Source of the DNA: Lottia gigantea
Lineage: Eukaryota > Mollusca > Gastropoda > Lottiidae
Assembly: GCF_000327385.1 (NCBI RefSeq)
Contig: NW_008708943.1
Span: 2,135,364 to 2,199,363, forward strand
Direction of reading: 5' to 3'
DNA length: 64,000 nucleotides
Below the pieces are notes generated by a model, which did no database searches, was not told the origin of the DNA, and was given only the letters and a program-made list of their open reading frames with translations. How positions within the stretch are numbered: position 1 is the stretch's first letter; every line of letters starts with the position of its first letter. Below are positions 1 through 19,218 of the stretch, piece after piece. The translations under genes and the position numbers were made by a program.

Positions 1-332
1 TTAGTGATTGTCTGAGCATGTAATTAATCAATTAATATTACTAAAACATAGATCAGTTGAAGGGATGGAGGGAGAGAAATAGATTCCTGTAGTGACGCAG
101 TGTTCATCTGAGCATCCTTACATACCTTTGCAGATTTTAGAGGGCATTGGTTATGGGGTACGGAGGTTATGGCAAGGGAGGGAAGGGAATTACCCCAAAA
201 TTACAGCCTAAATATGCCACTGGATTTCTTACCAGTATTGCTAGAGATTATCTAAGTTATGTGATAAGTATTTCTTTACCTTTTATTTGTTGCAAGTCAC
301 ATGAGTGAATTTTATTTTTTTTTTTTTTGCAG

Positions 333-6354
<6,022 letters not shown>

Positions 6355-6377
6355 ATGATATTTTTAGCATGTCAAGA

Positions 6378-6383
6378 AATAAA
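6378..6383 (+). terminator. Candidate polyadenylation signal of the zinc-finger gene
   Basis: AATAAA occurs 24 bases after the TAA of the zinc-finger gene. If it is used, the 3' UTR is very short. Other polyA-like hexamers occur in the AT-rich spacer, so this is only a candidate. Confidence 0.3.
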
Positions 6384-9300
6384 TTTTGTTGTGGTAAAAT
6401 ATGAATGGCATTTAAAAAAGAAAAATGAATTATAAACAAGATACTTAATGGTTGAGGTTAAGAATGAATAACAGCAGCTGAAGTAAGAAGGCTAGAAAAT
6501 ATAACTTATATTGTGACTTGTAATCTAAAGGTTGTGGTCTATATCAAATATATATAGAAGAATATCAACACTCAGCTTAAACCTTGGTTCTATTGACCTT
6601 GGTTTTTAAGTTAGTGTCTGACCACAACCTCTTAATTAGCCAGGGGTGTCTCGAGAGTTTCCATTGTATGACTAGGGTTGTTTTTGTACTAGAAAAATTA
6701 TTTCCACACATGTGTACCAAAATTAAATATACTACAAGAACTGTAAAAAGCTTAATATCTGTGCAATGAATTTGAAGTATTTATCTTACATGTAAAAATG
6801 TAGAATATTGTAAAGAATTTTAACCGAAAATATAAGATTTTCACTTTATAGTTTAACATCATATAACACCTGTCCATATTCACCCATTTTTTAATCCTTA
6901 TAGAATTGTGCAATGGATTTTAGTTTATCATCTCACATTGATTTTAATGATATTCTCTTTAAGGGAACTGTTTTTCTGAATTTCAGCAACCTAAGCATTT
7001 TATAAACAAACTAACTTAATCCTGAAAAGGGATATTATCTTGTTCCATCAGTTGATAAAAGATAGTTAGGCTGTTTTAGTTCTGTAACAATATTGTGACA
7101 TTTCTCAAAGTATCAATCATATTCTGCTCATTTGCTGAACAGGCTGTAGTGTAGTCCATTGCATGACGTAATTTCCTTGATTACTTTAAAAAGAATGTTC
7201 CTGGGCTGTAAATGGGTACAGATAATCCAGGAAAGATCAATGCCAAGTGGAATCAAACTTGTTCCCTAGACTACTTATATAGTACCTAAAAATCAAAATA
7301 TTACTGTATTAAATACTATGTTCATATAAATTATATCTGCCTAAAACTTAGATGATACTACAGCCAGTTAGATGATACTACAGCCAGTTAGATGTATCTT
7401 TTTCCAACCGTAAATATTAACATATTTTATTATAATGCCCTTTATTCTTAATTATGTACATGTTTCTCTGGTTTAATGTTAAATCTAATGTTTGTTACCC
7501 ATTAACCAATCAGAAAACAGTATTCAAAGATATTGTTAAATGATTGGTTGATGAAATCATGTGATGAAATCAGGCTTTCCGATTGGTTTGTGATAGTTGT
7601 AAAGATATTATATTTGTTATTGTTATGTGGAAGTCAGGTTGAATGTTTCAAACATGTTTACACAGAACCTAAAGGGATTTTAAATTTTAACGTCACTTAT
7701 CATAAAGGGCTTTATGTGACGTCATCAATGTTTTAGTGGAATTGCAGGAACCACAGACGTCAGATTGAAAATTGGAAATTAAAATATGACGCTATCAGTG
7801 CCCCCACTACACATAAGAAAATTAGAAACCCTCCCTAAAATCCCTTTAAGATATTCCTCATGGAAACATTAAGCATTTGGTTTTATAGAGGTATGTAGTT
7901 ATAGGGTAGTTATAAGAAAAGTGCATTTAACAACAATATAATTCTAATTTGTTGAAATAAAGTAATCTGATTGGTTCCAAACCACAAACTGTTCATTTTT
8001 ATTGGACTATTACAAATTTGAAATTAATGTTAATACTAAAAGCATCTCCAGTATTAGAGAGTAAGGCACTAAGTATTTTAGTCACATTTAAATGGCAATT
8101 TTTCTTTTGATATTAATCATACAATAAGAAAGAAGTAAATAGAATAATATGCCGTAATGAAATAAACAAAAAAATTTGTATTAAATTCTAGTTTAAAAAT
8201 TTGACAAACATCATTTCGTTAAGCTTCACTTGCATGAATTCTTGGATTATGAATTAAATTTTCAAAGATGAATTCCCCATGATTTATTTGTTGGAAGTCT
8301 ATTATTTCTGTTATGTATTTTTGTTGTCATGTTTCAGAGTTTATAAGATGTTTCAAATCAGAAAATTATTCTGAATTGTATAAATTTTATTATGAATTAT
8401 GGTTTTAATTAATATGTTTATATGATTTTTAATTTAGACAAGTTATTTTTTTATCCAGCAATTACCACAATAGTCAAAGATGTTAATTAAATCATGTCAC
8501 CATTTACCTACTCTATTTAATATTGTTTCAAGCAAACTGACAATTTCAAAAACATTACAAGGTAAAGACATATGAAAACTTGTACATTACTTGTTCTAAA
8601 ACAGAACTTTTTGTTCAGTTAAAATTTTAGCTCTTATTTTCGATTTGAGAATTCCCCACAGTCATAAGTCATTGAAATATATTTGGCATAACACATCAAG
8701 ATTTTAAATTCAGAATTTCTACGTGGTAATTGCTCGATATTTAACTTGTCTGTTCTGTAAATGACACTTCTATTGTTATTTCACAAATTGCACAGAAAAT
8801 ACAATTAATTTCTTTTCCTATTGTTATTTGTTACATTTTTATTCATTCCAAAGTTTATTTTTAATTTGCGCATAAACATTTTAATATGAATTTCGCATTG
8901 AATAGATTTATTTTATTCATTCATTTCTTCACTCATTTTTTACAAATTCTTCTTTAATTCATCTGTCAGCCCACCTGCTGAAAGTAAGTTCTTCACAAAT
9001 ATGAAAATCCCTTGTTAGTGGCTATTTAACAATATTCAACACAGATGAATGTCTTAACATATTTTTTTAGTTGAAATTTCTTAATTTAATTTCTATAATA
9101 TAAGTATTTGAAATGTAGACACTGTTTATATATTATTCAGTAAAGCTAGACCAAAGGTCCAGTAGGTCACTAAACTTACTTATGTTTTCAATTTTCACCT
9201 CCATATCATGATGTTTCTCTAGTTTTTTTTCAAGATACTGAATTAGTGCAACTCAAGTGGAGAATACTCATTGTTGAAAAGTCTTTGTATTGAAATCAAC

Positions 9301-10286
9301 TTGAAATTCTTTTGAGTTTCATTGTATGAAATGAGAATAGTTGAGGAAACAAGGATGAAAATTAGAAGCTGACTTCTAAACAGTCTTCATACATGTCCAA
9401 AATAAATTGCTAATTCTGGTGTAATGTCATTAGAGAATTTTGACAAAACAGTGAATGAAAACCTTATTCAATGAAAAACTAACCCTAGCCTATCAGTTCT
9501 GATCTACAGTGTTAAATATTCTACTCCTATATCAATATTTTATTGTTTATGTACAGTTTTAAAACCTCTATATAAAATATATTATGTTAACATTTTTATT
9601 CGTCAAAAATATTAAAATTTTATTATCATTTTGTGTGTTTTATTGAGACTTGTGGACCATTCATATGATTAGTCTAAATGTGGCTTTATGACTGACCATA
9701 ATGTAGTGTATTGACATTTTGCAAATTTGTTAAAAAATTTCCAGCTATATATGAACATATTGGGTTCAGAACTGAAACCTGTTCAATATTGATTGACTGG
9801 GTTTTGGGTCATGAAATTAATGTATGCAATGGAAGAAAGCAAATAGTATAAATTATAATTTAATCAAATAATTATCACAGATAGGATCATAAACAAATTA
9901 ATCAATTAATAACATGGATGAAGTATAATGCATTTCAATATTTTGGTAGCCAAGAAGAATATGACAAATCAAAACTAGTTGAAATCATTTCTATATAATT
10001 GACAAACAGCTTCTCATCAAAATATCTGAACTGTAAACCAATCAAAAATGGACAAAACTTATACCAGCGACTGTTTGACCTCATCAGTAATACATTTTGA
10101 TGTCCATTCCTTTGTTTACAGGAAGAGTTTTATATTTCTAAACCAATCCAGCATTAATATAATTTGTAACATTCAGAGAATACATTCAGTTAAGTAACAG
10201 CAAACTCTGACAACTTGAATTGGGTATTTCTTAATAAATACATGCAGACATAAAACAAAGATAGTAAAGTTCTAAGTAGACGTAAA
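6384..10286. other. Gene-poor spacer between zinc-finger gene and SPAG16 (tail to tail)
   Basis: AT-rich sequence with no open frame that resembles a protein and no splice-bounded exon that I could recognise on either strand. It should hold the 3' UTRs of the two convergent genes. The only repeat noted is a 20-bp unit (TTAGATGATACTACAGCCAG) present twice plus a partial third copy at 7349-7395. Confidence 0.6.
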
Positions 10287-13200
10287 TTATGACCAAATTC
10301 TAACAGTACAATCACTGCCACCAGATACCATAAATTCTCCAGATTTATCAAACAGGGCACACTGGACAGCATCTTCATGGCCATATAGAGCTGTCACTTG
10401 TCCTGAAGCTACTTCATACATTTTAATAGTGCTATCATTACTTGATATACCCAATACACTTCCTGCAAAAAAGAAAATACAGTGTGTACATTCATATGGC
10501 AGTGGCAGTGCCAAAAGGGGGGCAGAGGGGTCATAAATAGGTTAGAGATTCAGGCAATCTCAGATATCCTGACCACTTCTATTAACCAAATTTATTATGT
10601 TGAATTCTATTGAGATGTTACCAACCTGAAGGATCGAATGCCACATGATTGGCTGGATGAGGACCGATATCAACTGATACCATTTCTGAACCATTTCTAA
10701 CATCCCATAACTTAAATATACCATAGGAATCGCAGGATGCTAGAGTATCACACTGAAAATAGAGTTCACTTATTAGAAATTTTTTACATTTTCTTAATTG
10801 AATCAAGGACCAGCTTGACAAGGTTTGTTTAAAATTTAAGCAAACTGAAAGAAATTCAAAGCTTCAATATTGGGAAAGATAGAATTACTCATACTTACTC
10901 TGAGGTTGAAAGTGGCATGATTAACAGAATGCATGTGACCGTAGAAAGTTTGTGTACACAATCCCTGCAATATAAATGACAATAATATATATAAAAACGA
11001 GATTTTTGAACATCAATGAACACCATGAATACAAATTTCCACATAGAAACTTTTGAAGAAAAGTTCTTTCTAACCACAACAAAAATGATCACCATTGAAG
11101 AATACAAAATCAACTTACAGTCCTGGCATCCCACAATGACAGTGTTTTATCAGCAGATGAAGTTATCAATGTATTAGAGAAAGGTACAAATTGTATACTG
11201 TTAACAGAATCTGTATGTCCTCGTAATGTAAATCGACATCGTAAACTATTCAAATCCCAAATTTTAGACGTATTATCCATAGAACAAGTACCAAGAAAAT
11301 CTCCACATGAATGCCAACTACAATTCCACACTAAAAGATAAAAAAATAACAAATCATAGACATAAAAACTTTAAAAGAGAATTTTGATATCTAGAATCCA
11401 ATCTGTAATATCTTTCATATAGAATAAAAGATGCTTGAACATACCTATAGTCAATTTAGTCTTATACATGTTATTCAAATCAGTATTTAAACTTTTTTAA
11501 TAAACTTCTGACGATAAAAAAATGAAAGCAATAATAACCTGCTAAAGTATGATCAGTAAATGTATGGACACATTCTCCTTTCGAGAAATCCCAGATTTTG
11601 ACTGTTGTATCTCCACTGGTAGTTGCTAATTTAGCTCCACTGAAATAAATACGAGATGATATCACCTAGCTGTTCGGACAATTGGATGTTATGATAATTG
11701 GACATATACATTTAGGCTCTAAAACACCCATGACTAATTAGATAAATCACCGCCCCTTTTAACCCTTTGAACCCTGAGTGTAAATGAAATATAACATCAT
11801 ATACCCTGAACTCCAAGTAATAAAAGTAAAAGCGTATGACGTTAACGCTGTATGATGTCACTTAGTAAAGGCCAGTATACCGGCTGCTCGGGTATATATT
11901 GCGTTAGTGTGTAGCCGGTAAACTAGCCACTAGGGTTGAAAGAGTTAATATTATCATCTCATAAATACCCACCTTGGATGGAAATCACAGCTTGACACCC
12001 AGTCTGTATGACCTTCACCTGTCATTATGATGTCACCACTTGGTACTGCCCACATTTTCCAGGAATTGTCATCACTACTGGTTACAAGAATCTGTTTACG
12101 GGGATGAAGAGCAACACTGAAAAATAAAAAACAGTCTTAGTCCCAAAGCACAAATCATTCGATATAATTTGAAATAGCTAATATTTATTCTCTTATGTTT
12201 TTTTCTTTGGCTTTTCTTGAAAAAGATATTGCTCAAATGTTATGTTTCCCAATAAAGCATGAAGTGACCACATCATTGTAGTATGTTATTGTAGAACCAG
12301 TAGAGTCTGGCCATATAATAAACTGGTCTGACATTTTCTTACCTAACGGGTTGGAGCTTGTTATATTTATAGCAATAGTGAACACACAAAAGATCTAGTT
12401 TAGTCATACACTATTAATAATAGTAAAGTAAGGCTACCTACCCACTAACAGAGTGACTGTGAGCCTGTATGGTGTGTGATAATCGGAACCCTCCTGTTCT
12501 AGTCAGGTGACTGGGTGGGGCTTTAGATTGTGACAGATAGGGGTTGACACCTGTATCAATTGGGAACTCAGAATCCTACAAAAAGAAAAAACAAAAATTA
12601 GTAAAACAAGTTGAACCTCTCATTTCAACGGAACATTTATAATAATTTCCAGCACACTTACTATCATATTGTAATATTGTGGTCTAATTAGTAGGTATTA
12701 ATAATTATCTCCCTTAGAAGAGTGATTAAGGGCCTAAATAAAGAGCCAAGCCATTCTGGAAACTTGCTATTGGTGGCAAACTTTAAAATTTTTCTTTTCT
12801 GTTCAAATCTTATTGGATCATACGCTCAAATACAGTCAAGGTGATTTAACAATCTGGAAACCTTAATATCTGCACGCTTTTTACAGTACATCAACTTACA
12901 TTAGGATAACGTTTAAAATCTTCTGGTAAAAGTCCGACATCCTCTTCCATTCTCTTCTCACGTTCTATGGCTAGAGCTCTCTGAGTCGGTCCTAGTTTAT
13001 CTTGATTATCTCCCTTCCTTGATCCTAAAAAATGATAAATCAAGTTTGTGTATTAGTAATATTGCTAATGATATAGAAGTACTTGGAAATACCCTATATG
13101 GATACTATTTGGTCATCCAATTGTTAACGGTTGTACAATTTATTGACCTTCAAAAATGCCTTTTAGTTCTCAATAATGCAAATAAATCCCTTGTTTCTAT

Positions 13201-15673
13201 ACACACAAAAAACATTATCTTCAATATTCCTTTAATCTAGTCACTATTATTTGGTACAAACCTTGTAAGGATGTAGATGACGTGCCTTTAAAACTCTCCA
13301 TAGACTTCAGGGTGCTCTGTAAACCATTAACCTGTCCTACAGCTCTATCTCGTTCTAATTTAGCCAACATTTTCTCTTTCATGGCTACTTCATACTTCCT
13401 CTTTAACTGATGTAGAGTAGGTTCATATTGTTGATAATGTCGCTTTAATCTAAAATAAAATATTTGAAGTGAAACTTGAGACTTGGTTTTGCAAAGACCG
13501 TGAAATTTAAAAAAAAATCTTTCTTGAATGGAACACAATGTTTGAGATAAGGCCAGCCAGCATTGGCATTGTACTGAGTATTTGATGGTGTTTAAATAAT
13601 AGAATAAGTTATTTTTCCTCATTATTCCAGTCAACCCAGTAATCAAAGGGTATATATGGGTAATAACCCAGTAATCAAAGGGTATATATGGGTAATAACC
13701 CATTAATCAAAGGGTATATATGGCTAATACAGAAAATTTCAATGCCAACAGACTGGATCCATGTGAATCTAGGTTGTTAACATTGTAAAATAGAGTTCTT
13801 TCTTTGAATAAGCTTACTTCATATCTTACCTTTTGATGTCATCAATAAATTTATTTTTCTCCTGTACAACTCGTTTATGATGCATTCTATGATAGTCTCG
13901 TTCTTTGCGAAGTTTAACATACGTTTCTTTAGCTTTACTGAAACATCAGAAATATTTTCTAAATGTAGGCAATGAAATGAAATTAAACCAAATTGGTATA
14001 ATGAAGACAGACAACACTATTAGCCTATTTTTTATATCCAACTTTCAAGGGATCTTTCACATGTACAACCTGTAGCACACAGAGTTTTGGTTTATTGTTT
14101 CATTGGAACAACTAAAAGTTTTTCCTATTTCACCCCTATGACCTGCATTAGTGGAAAACAAATTTGAAAGGTGTAAAGAACCTTTGCAGCTACATTTTTT
14201 AACTTTTTTGAAAATTATCAATCATATTTTAAAAATTGTTGTTTAGGCTTAAAGTATTTTATACTCACATAGCAGCTATTCTGTATTTATCAACTTCTTT
14301 CTTGAGAAATTTAATTTCATTATCCAGATCCTGATTTCTGGCATAAATATCAGGAACTATATCAACATCTTCCTCGTGGAGCAAGCCTTTCTGTTGTAAT
14401 TCATACCTATAGATATAGACAAGAAATACTTCAAGCTGTTTTGAAATCAATGAACTAGCTCTAATCAGATGGATAACAATCAACCATCTAACTAACACCA
14501 GAATACTGGACAAAATCTTACCATTCTGTTTGAAAACAGTCCAATGTTCTATTCATTCCCATTCGTACCAGGAAATTTCTGACAAAATCATCAACAACCT
14601 CAGGCTCATGAGTAACAGATGGTCTGGCTGTACTCTCTTTACGTAGCTGAAATCAAAATAGAATGATAGAAAAAATTAGTTTTATAGTAAGGCTTGATTG
14701 GGTAACCCTACTGTATTGTATAGTTTACAAAGGATTAAGTTTTGCATCACATTCTTGTTGACTTTTTAGGCTTCTTTTTTTTTGGGTAAATGCAAGCCAA
14801 TTTCTTATAAAAAGCTTGAGCAGCAAATTGTGTTTTAAGGTCTGTACTAGTAGTAGCATATTCAAGTATTGAACCTTGGTATGAAGTAAGCTTATAGCCT
14901 ACTATGTAGGTCATAGGCTGAAAATAACAATTAAACTTCTTACTCCTGCCTCTAAATCCTCTTGTGATTCTCTTATTGTTCTCACTGTTACATCTAGATT
15001 CTCAATTTCTACAGAAATAAAAATATTAGTTAAGCTAACACTGTAACAGGCACTATATTAAGTTCTTTATACTTGTGAGAGAAAATGGCTAATTAAAATG
15101 TCTACCATATCGATACCGGTATGCTATACATGCTAACATGAATGAATATGCTAAAAAGAATATTTACCATCTGGAATAAATTCCTCATCAACTGGAACTT
15201 CTTCATATTGAAACTCATCATCAGAATCAGCCTGTAACTGTTCCTCTAAAATAATTTGTTAAAGGAAAACAGTTTGCTGTAAGTAAGTTTGTAGTCAGAT
15301 AGATCTATGTGAGGCCTGTATCCTTTGAGCCTTTGTAAGTAACCATTACTAATGGTTTTGATGAGAAGAGTGTTAACCATAAACGTCCCCAAAGGCATAC
15401 TCATGAAATTATATCATAAACTTTTTACTTCAAGAACAACATCACACAATGAATGATGATAGAAAAAACTGTTCAAAGCAAAACAAGGTGACAAGGCAGA
15501 GGCCTTATCTTTGTCTTTGAATACATGCAACATATTGTCTGCTGAATCGGCGAAAAGTAACATGAACTGTGAAAGCATAAACTAAATAAAGCAATAAAGA
15601 AATATTCAAATTAAATTGATTTCAAAAGGATACTTTCAAGGTAAAATTTCTCAGCCGCTCCGTTCGACGCCAT
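10287..15673 (-). CDS. SPAG16: Sperm-associated antigen 16 / PF20, axonemal WD40 protein
   Basis: Ortholog of SPAG16 (Chlamydomonas PF20), a scaffold of the ciliary central apparatus needed for motility. Fifteen coding exons, 5' to 3': 15673-15634, 15245-15168, 15008-14944, 14646-14522, 14406-14269, 13937-13830, 13449-13262, 13024-12900, 12575-12442, 12116-11973, 11639-11539, 11330-11119, 10964-10899, 10752-10626, 10462-10287. All joins are GT-AG and in phase: 608 codons plus TAA, against about 631 in human. The start ATGGCGTCG is followed by FYLEKEQLQ, matching human YYLEQV. Residues ~77-105 (VVDDFVRNFLVRMGMNRTLD) are the LisH-like segment. A coiled coil spans ~115-245, including DYHRMHHKRVVQEKNK. 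A low-complexity linker follows, then WD40 repeats from ~322 to the end (SGDTTVKIWD, SMDNTSKIWD, SADKTLSLWDART, GSDCTVRIWS). The gene looks intact. Confidence 0.96.
11759..11948 (+). mobile_element. piggyBac-type MITE, 190 bp, copy 1
   Basis: Lies in the SPAG16 intron 11640-11972. It is bounded by TTAA at both ends, with near-perfect terminal inverted repeats: left CCCTTTGAACCCT, right AGGGTTGAAAGAG. A second copy in the same orientation lies at 63229-63417, and the two share most of their length. CCC-starting ends plus TTAA target sites are the hallmark of piggyBac elements. It has no coding capacity. Confidence 0.8.
13635..13727. repeat. 32-bp tandem repeat, 3 copies, in a SPAG16 intron
   Basis: The unit begins CCCAGTAATCAAAGGGTATA and starts at 13635, 13667 and 13699. 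It lies in the intron 13450-13829. The second unit is nearly identical to the first; the third starts CCCATTAATC. Confidence 0.85.
14050..14105 (-). mobile_element. SINE core remnant (reverse orientation)
   Basis: Reverse-complemented, this stretch reads ACAATAAACCAAAACTCTGT followed by GTGCTACAGGTTGTACATGT. It matches the core of the fuller SINE at 18204-18487 (ACAATAAACCGAGGTCCCGT, then GTGCTGCAGGCTGTGTACGT). It lies in a SPAG16 intron. Confidence 0.55.
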
Positions 15674-17540
15674 GTTGTTGTTGTAGTTGCTAACGTGAAG
15701 ACTTGTTTGTCCAGTACTAAAGTTTATTGACGATCTAACGGTAAATAATGTCTGGTTAATCTACCGTTATAGCAACGACAGTTTATTGGACTTTAAAGTT
15801 AAAGAGTCAATAGCAGGGTTAGATAACTCTGTACAAAAAAGGGAGTCAGACCCATTTGGTTTAGCTTGATCAACAGATCTTTTTCATTTACAACAAAATA
15901 TTCCCATTGAAATAATCTCACGATTACTCTGGCAGTAGGCCACATTTCTTGGTTAGATGTCATAATGAAAATGAATCTAAAGCTTCCAACTACAAAAATT
16001 TGCACAATTGGAGAGGATTTCTGGCCTAACAATAGGCAGAATACTGCAGCATTTGATGTCTTGAAGATGAAGCTATATAATAAGTTCAATGTTATAGTAG
16101 TACCATTCATAAACAAACTCGCAAAAATAATCAGTTATGTAAGCTTATCAGACTTATACGTTTGATACGTTGATACCAATTAATGAGTATTGAATTACTT
16201 ATTGATAGGGTACCGAGTTGGTCAGATATCACCTCGAGATAAAGACTAAAATTACATCCATACATTCCTTTCATTTGATAACGCATTAGTTTTACTCAGA
16301 ACCAACTGTAACACTCTCCGTCAAGCCTAAACGCCACCGAGATAATAATAATTTAGCATATTGTTTCAAAATAAACCTTGAAAAACTCATCCGAGATAAA
16401 ACAACACAAAGTTTCATAATACATTAGCATTATTTTTGACCAATGATAACAAGTAATGCGTTTAAACAGTACATTACGAAGACCCTGTCTTCCAGCTGGT
16501 CTTCTGCAAAACCTCTTTGCATTTATCTTCCAGGGATTATGCATACCCATTCACAGCTGGGTGATAATAATAGTAATGATAATAGGGTGAAAGGGTGAAA
16601 AAAATAAGGCCAATAGACTATTTATAAATTTGCCCTGTACTGCCTGTTAACTGGAATATTGAGGAAAGATGACTTAATTTCGCCAGTTGACGGGGATAAA
16701 AACCCACGACCACCACTTGTTTAAAGGAGGCAAACCAAGCATATAATATATATATCATATTATGACGTTAAGATTCCAGATTCCAGACTAGGATCTTACT
16801 TACTGTGCTATAAACCGTCGTTTGAACTAACTAAGATAAAATCATTGTTTCATAACAATCTAGCAATATTTCAAACCAGATATCAACTAAACTCAACTAA
16901 ACTCCGGCGCAATTGCTGCCTGTGGATCAATAAATATCCACAACCCCTTCCAAATTTCTCTTTTTACCACATTAATTAATTCAATTTATGTCACATCTCT
17001 TCACACTTTAACTTATTCATTTTACAATTCTTACGTTTAGGCCTAAATATCTTATCTCTTTTAAGTCGGCTACAATTCAAAGAATTTTAATTACTGAACT
17101 CAATTATTGATAAGGCTTTCATAATTAGACGGTGACGTCGTTAAGAGTAGTCTGGACGTTCAAGTCTTCATTGTCATCTTTGACAATCGAGACACACAGG
17201 TATCACTTTCTTCATCTGCATAGATAAGTCAATTATTTTATTGTAAGACAATAGAAAAGTCTATTCTGAGGGTGGCAAGAGGATAATTTTAAGAGAAAAA
17301 TTCCAACTTGTACCTCTAGAGCACTTTTCTTTTTCACCATTATAGTTTTTGAACAAAATTGAGATATAATATCGCTTAGTCAAGGATATTTAACTTAAAA
17401 TAATGGAATCAGTAAATATTCAACCTATCCTTTGACCCCTTTAGAAATTAATAGCCCCTAATTATTTAAAAGAAATGAAATGGATAGTATGTTAAATAAA
17501 ATAAAATGATTAGTTAGGGGGCGTTTAAACTTCAATCAAC
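15674..17540. promoter_or_regulatory. Divergent intergenic region between SPAG16 and CUBN
   Basis: The start codons of SPAG16 (- strand, 15673) and cubilin (+ strand, 17541) face away from each other across 1867 bases, so the promoters of both should lie here unless untranslated exons sit farther out. I see no exon-like frame. No TATA box or other core element can be assigned with confidence. Confidence 0.45.
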
Positions 17541-19218
17541 ATGGCAGCCTACGTGAGGTGGAAATCTCCCCTAAAATTCTTAGTTTTATTTTCTCTAATT
17601 GCGTCCACATCTCAGAATTCTCGACAAAAGCGAGAAATTTTACCAGATCAGTAAGTATAAATTTCCATTTTATTATTTGATATAATATGTCTATATGTTG
17701 TAAGGACCGTCCCCACATATTGTTTTGAATATTTTGTGCGGATACATCAAATAATGAAATCGATTTAATTTAAAATCATTAAATGCAACTGTGACTGAGT
17801 CATTAGAAATTTGTAATATTTTACAGTGTTAAAATGAATTTTACACATTTTTGAAGTTCTAAAAAAAATTCTGTACGGGACGGAATTTATGATATAGGCC
17901 TTACTAAAAGATTATTATTGCAATATTCTTTCTTCTGCAAATATATCAACGCAGCATAAAAATATAATCTATACGTTATATATTCGATAAAGTTTTTTTG
18001 ATTAACCAATATGACTAGTGTATTTTAGTGTATACTAGTTTTCACTATCAAATTATGGAAAGTCGTTGTCGGAAACACGACAATTTTTAAAAGGCAGGCA
18101 TTGTTTGTTAAAAAACCTAGCTTAGATCATCTTTTATAGCGAAAAACAGTAGATTTTATTACAGACTAAACATTTAATTTCATTTTCTTTTTTAAAAAAA
18201 AGAGGGACCCGCGGTGGTTCGGTGAGTTAGACGCTTACTCGCGTGCTCGAGGTTCAGGGTTCAATCCCGACATAGGTGGAGAATTACCCTCAGATTTTCC
18301 AACCCGGTTTCCCACTTGTCAGTGATGCAGGTAAGAGCGTATGGTCGTTCGGATGGACAATAAACCGAGGTCCCGTGTGCTGCAGGCTGTGTACGTTAAA
18401 TGACAAATTTTCCTCATTGCACCATTCATGGCCTTGCCCGTCTTCAATAACCAACAAGATGCAGAATATTAGGACGTAAAACTTCATTCAATTCATTTCA
18501 TTAAAAAATAATACTTTGATAAAAATTCAAATCTTTTAAGTTCTGCAGGCTTTTATGTATCATATTTGTCTAACGGTTTAGAAGTGCGGTCTTTAAATTT
18601 TGACTGGTGAATTATACTATTGTATATCTTATTACTTTGATCAGTTTAAACAGTGAATACTCACCGTCTGGTATAATAACGTGGTGTTGAATTAATGTAC
18701 TGAATAATCATAAAATATGGAGGACAGTTTAAATCAAATTTGATGCATATGTTTTTTGACCCAAATCCTCACTATATACTAAACAGATTTTCCTCTAGGA
18801 TCTGAATCTGAATGTAAAATGTCAAATCATTGGCTGCACTAGCCTCGAGACTAAATAGGGGTCAAACTGACTTGATGGTTGACGTACAATGGAGCGTCTG
18901 AGAAGGTTCTCTTCAAAAAATTGAGTTGATTTGGTACATTCTGACGCTTATTTTTGGGTACAAACGGATAAAATTCATATTTTCAAATTTCTTAGAAATG
19001 AGGTAGGGGTACAAATGCACTGAATAATATTTTCCTAAAAAGGCACAATTCTGTATATTATTTCATATCTATAAACATTACATTTCAGGCCTAGAATAGT
19101 AACCCAAAATGGTAATTTGGTATTTCAAACGGGCACCGGTCATGACATCACGTTTAAAGCTATCAATGGTGGAAAAATAAAACTAGGAGAGTCAGATATT
19201 ACAGATCTAGCAATATCG
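17541..19218 (+). other. CUBN: Cubilin exons 1-2: signal peptide, furin site, N-terminal segment
   Basis: Exon 1 is 17541-17650 and exon 2 is 19089-19218. The ATG opens [10 protein letters not shown], followed by a hydrophobic core ([12 protein letters not shown], residues 11-22) typical of a signal peptide, then RQKR at 28-31. Human cubilin also has RQKR at this place, where the propeptide is removed. Residues 37-80 ([16 protein letters not shown] to ITDLAIS) match the human segment just before the coiled coil, the part known to be involved in amnionless anchoring. Confidence 0.92.

Noticed and set aside
13221-13703. 160-codon open frame on the - strand starting with MGYYPYIPFDYW
   Set aside because: Only 13262-13449 is a SPAG16 exon; the upstream part is a read-through of the intron and its 32-bp tandem repeat.
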